A stretch of 7,486 bases of DNA from Verrucomicrobiota bacterium (lineage in GTDB: Bacteria > Verrucomicrobiota > Verrucomicrobiia > Opitutales > Opitutaceae): contig JAEWKR010000108.1 in NCBI GenBank assembly GCA_023457715.1, positions 1 through 7,486 on the forward strand, given 5' to 3'. Shown piece by piece: positions 6,771-7,486 of this stretch (positions are counted from its first letter, which is position 1; the number at the start of each line of letters is the position of its first letter). Made by a program: the position numbers and the translations under genes. The notes beneath the pieces were generated by a model. The model ran no database searches. It was not told the DNA's origin and saw only the letters and a list, made by a program, of their open reading frames with translations.

Positions 6771-6929
6771 CTTTAGGCGGTAGACGGTAAGCCTTGGGCT
6801 CCAAGCCGCCAAACGAGAGGGCCGCAAGAAGGCGCAGAAGTCGCAAAAAAGGGGTTCAAACGTCCTCTCCTTTCTTGCGGCGACTGGATCGAGGCTTGGG
6901 AGCCTAAAGCCTAAAGCCTACCGCCTACC
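6771..6929. repeat. Family A imperfect palindromic repeat, copy 1
   Basis: The left half (CTTTAGGCGGTAG..., then ...GGGCTCCAAGCC, then GGCCGCAAGAAGG) is repeated in inverted order in the right half (TTCTTGCGGC, then GGCTTGGGAGCC, then CTAAAGCCTACCGCCTACC). The two halves are imperfect reverse complements over about 60 bp around a centre near 6840-6870. No open frame here has protein character. The core 6811-6867 is repeated at 7220-7277 with only one extra A in a poly-A run. The element could form a cruciform or long RNA hairpin, and on the minus strand it lies directly upstream of the protease promoter region. Confidence 0.7.
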
Positions 6930-7003
6930 ACTTGCGCCCTGCGCCTTCTTGCGCCTTCTTGCGGCCAATGGATCGAGGATTGGGAGCCTAAAGCCTAAAC
7001 CGG
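6930..7003. repeat. Partial family A repeat (right half), with a 10-bp tandem unit
   Basis: This is a second, truncated right half of family A. It has TGCGCCTTCT twice head to tail, then TTGCGGCCAATGGATCGAGG, a GGGAGCC and CCTAAACCGG. The same order occurs in the right halves of copy 1 (6873-6915) and copy 2 (7284-7335). It suggests rearrangement or deletion of a full A unit. From 6994 the match with the second composite copy is exact for 59 bases. Confidence 0.65.
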
Positions 7004-7018
7004 AACTATGCAGACGGA

Positions 7019-7166
7019 TTAACCACGAATGGACACGAATGAACACGAATAGAGAGTAAACTCGAATGCAGCCCGTCCGTAGTCCCGCTCACGGTTTTGT
7101 GCCTGCGCGGAAGTGATGATTTTCCCAGGTCTTCATTCGTGTCGATTCGTGTCCATTCGTGGTTAA
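7019..7166. repeat. Family B element, copy 1: 148 bp with 32-bp terminal inverted repeats
   Basis: The left end (7019-7050) and right end (7135-7166) are inverted repeats matching at 30 of 32 positions. Both start with TTAACCACGAAT on their own strand, and each consists of about three phased 10-bp units of the type CACGAATGRA. The 84-bp interior holds no gene. The shape is that of a small non-autonomous element (MITE-like) or a dispersed intergenic repeat. TTAA at both outer ends could be part of the repeat or a target duplication. Similar CACGAAT arrays recur in Verrucomicrobiota as far as I recall. Confidence 0.75.
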
Positions 7167-7176
7167 CTGAATCGTC

Positions 7177-7335
7177 CCGGTTTAGGCGGCAGGCTTTAGG
7201 CGGTAGGCTACAAGCCACCAAACGAGAGGGCCGCAAGAAGGCGCAGAAGTCGCAAAAAAAGGGGTTCAAACGTCCTCTTCTTTTGCGCCTTCTTGCGGCC
7301 ACTGGATCGAAGCCTGGAGCCTAAACCTAAACCGG
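7177..7335. repeat. Family A imperfect palindromic repeat, copy 2
   Basis: This copy is bounded by perfect 10-bp inverted ends, CCGGTTTAGG (7177-7186) and CCTAAACCGG (7326-7335). It contains the same core as copy 1 (AAACGAGAGGGCCGCAAGAA onward) and a right half with TGCGCCTTCTTGCGGCCACT. It is separated from the family B copies by short unique linkers, about 10 bp on the left and 15 bp on the right (7336-7350). The right linker is identical to 7004-7018 before B copy 1. Confidence 0.7.
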
Positions 7336-7350
7336 AACTATGCAGACGGA

Positions 7351-7486
7351 TTAACCACGAATGGACACGAATGAACACGAATAGGAGAGTTCGAATGCAG
7401 CCCGTCCGTAGTCCCGCTCACGGTTTTGTGCCTGCGCGGAAGTGATGATTTTCCCAGGTCTTCATTCGTGTCGATTCGTGTCCATT
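7351..7486. repeat. Family B element, copy 2, cut by the window edge
   Basis: The left terminal repeat (7351-7382) is identical to that of copy 1. After a short difference near 7385-7390 (three bases fewer than copy 1), the next 96 bases (7391-7486) are identical to 7062-7157. The last 9 bases of the expected right terminal repeat lie beyond the window. The high identity implies recent duplication or gene conversion of the composite unit. Confidence 0.75.

Noticed and set aside
7006..7302. Minus-strand frame of 98 codons across B copy 1 and A copy 2
   Set aside because: Its translation (for example NHEWTRIDTNE and SIRVHSCPFVV) is simply the CACGAAT repeats read as protein. It spans two repeat families and a linker, and has no domain or start signal.
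7097..7324. Plus-strand frame of 75 codons
   Set aside because: It lies wholly within the repeat copies, with VSIRVHSWLTES-type repeat translation, and no sign of a real gene.
6771..7486. CRISPR array
   Set aside because: Repeats are long, palindromic and of two kinds, with identical rather than unique linkers; no regular 28-37 bp repeat with variable spacers and no cas gene.

Overview
The window looks like a chromosomal piece of a GC-rich Verrucomicrobiota bacterium, most likely Opitutaceae-like. Three things point there. The tandem C-terminal modules of the NHL protein carry the ISTRG...GxxxPKxVLIRxxGP...GVxGxLxNPxLxxY signature that I associate with Verrucomicrobiota secreted proteins. 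A small protein has the LWRxDxL...AD-VVIA...W pattern of hypothetical proteins in that phylum. The gene-free right end is built of CACGAATGRA-type and GCAAGAAGGCGCAG-type repeats, which I recall from such genomes. The assignment rests on remembered family patterns; no search was run.

All convincing genes lie on the minus strand. In transcription order they are: (1) a secreted tricorn-type protease of 1144 aa, 6706 to 3272; (2) a secreted six-blade NHL beta-propeller protein of 635 aa with two copies of a C-terminal module, 3086 to 1179; (3) a small, very basic hypothetical protein of 94 aa, 1098 to 814; (4) a small flavodoxin-like hypothetical protein of 131 aa, 581 to 186. The gaps are 185, 80 and 232 nt. 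Each gap holds an inverted repeat that could end or shape transcripts, so these are probably separate units or loosely coupled genes rather than a tight operon. Genes 1 and 2 are both exported beta-propeller proteins, but nothing in the sequence proves a joint pathway.

The right end (6771-7486) has no credible gene. It is a mosaic of two repeat families in A-B-A-B order. Family A is an imperfect palindrome of about 159 bp. Family B is a 148-bp element with 32-bp terminal inverted repeats built on a 10-bp period and ending in TTAA. The second B copy runs off the window. A 25-nt palindrome (4931-4955) lies in frame inside a low-complexity linker of the tricorn gene. The left edge (1-185) is non-coding as far as I can tell and carries a short 7-bp tandem repeat.

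I see no CRISPR array, tRNA, rRNA, transposase or defence locus. The parts most worth a second look are the composite repeat island, the palindrome inside the protease gene, and the long hairpin with a (CG)6 tract just after the small basic gene.
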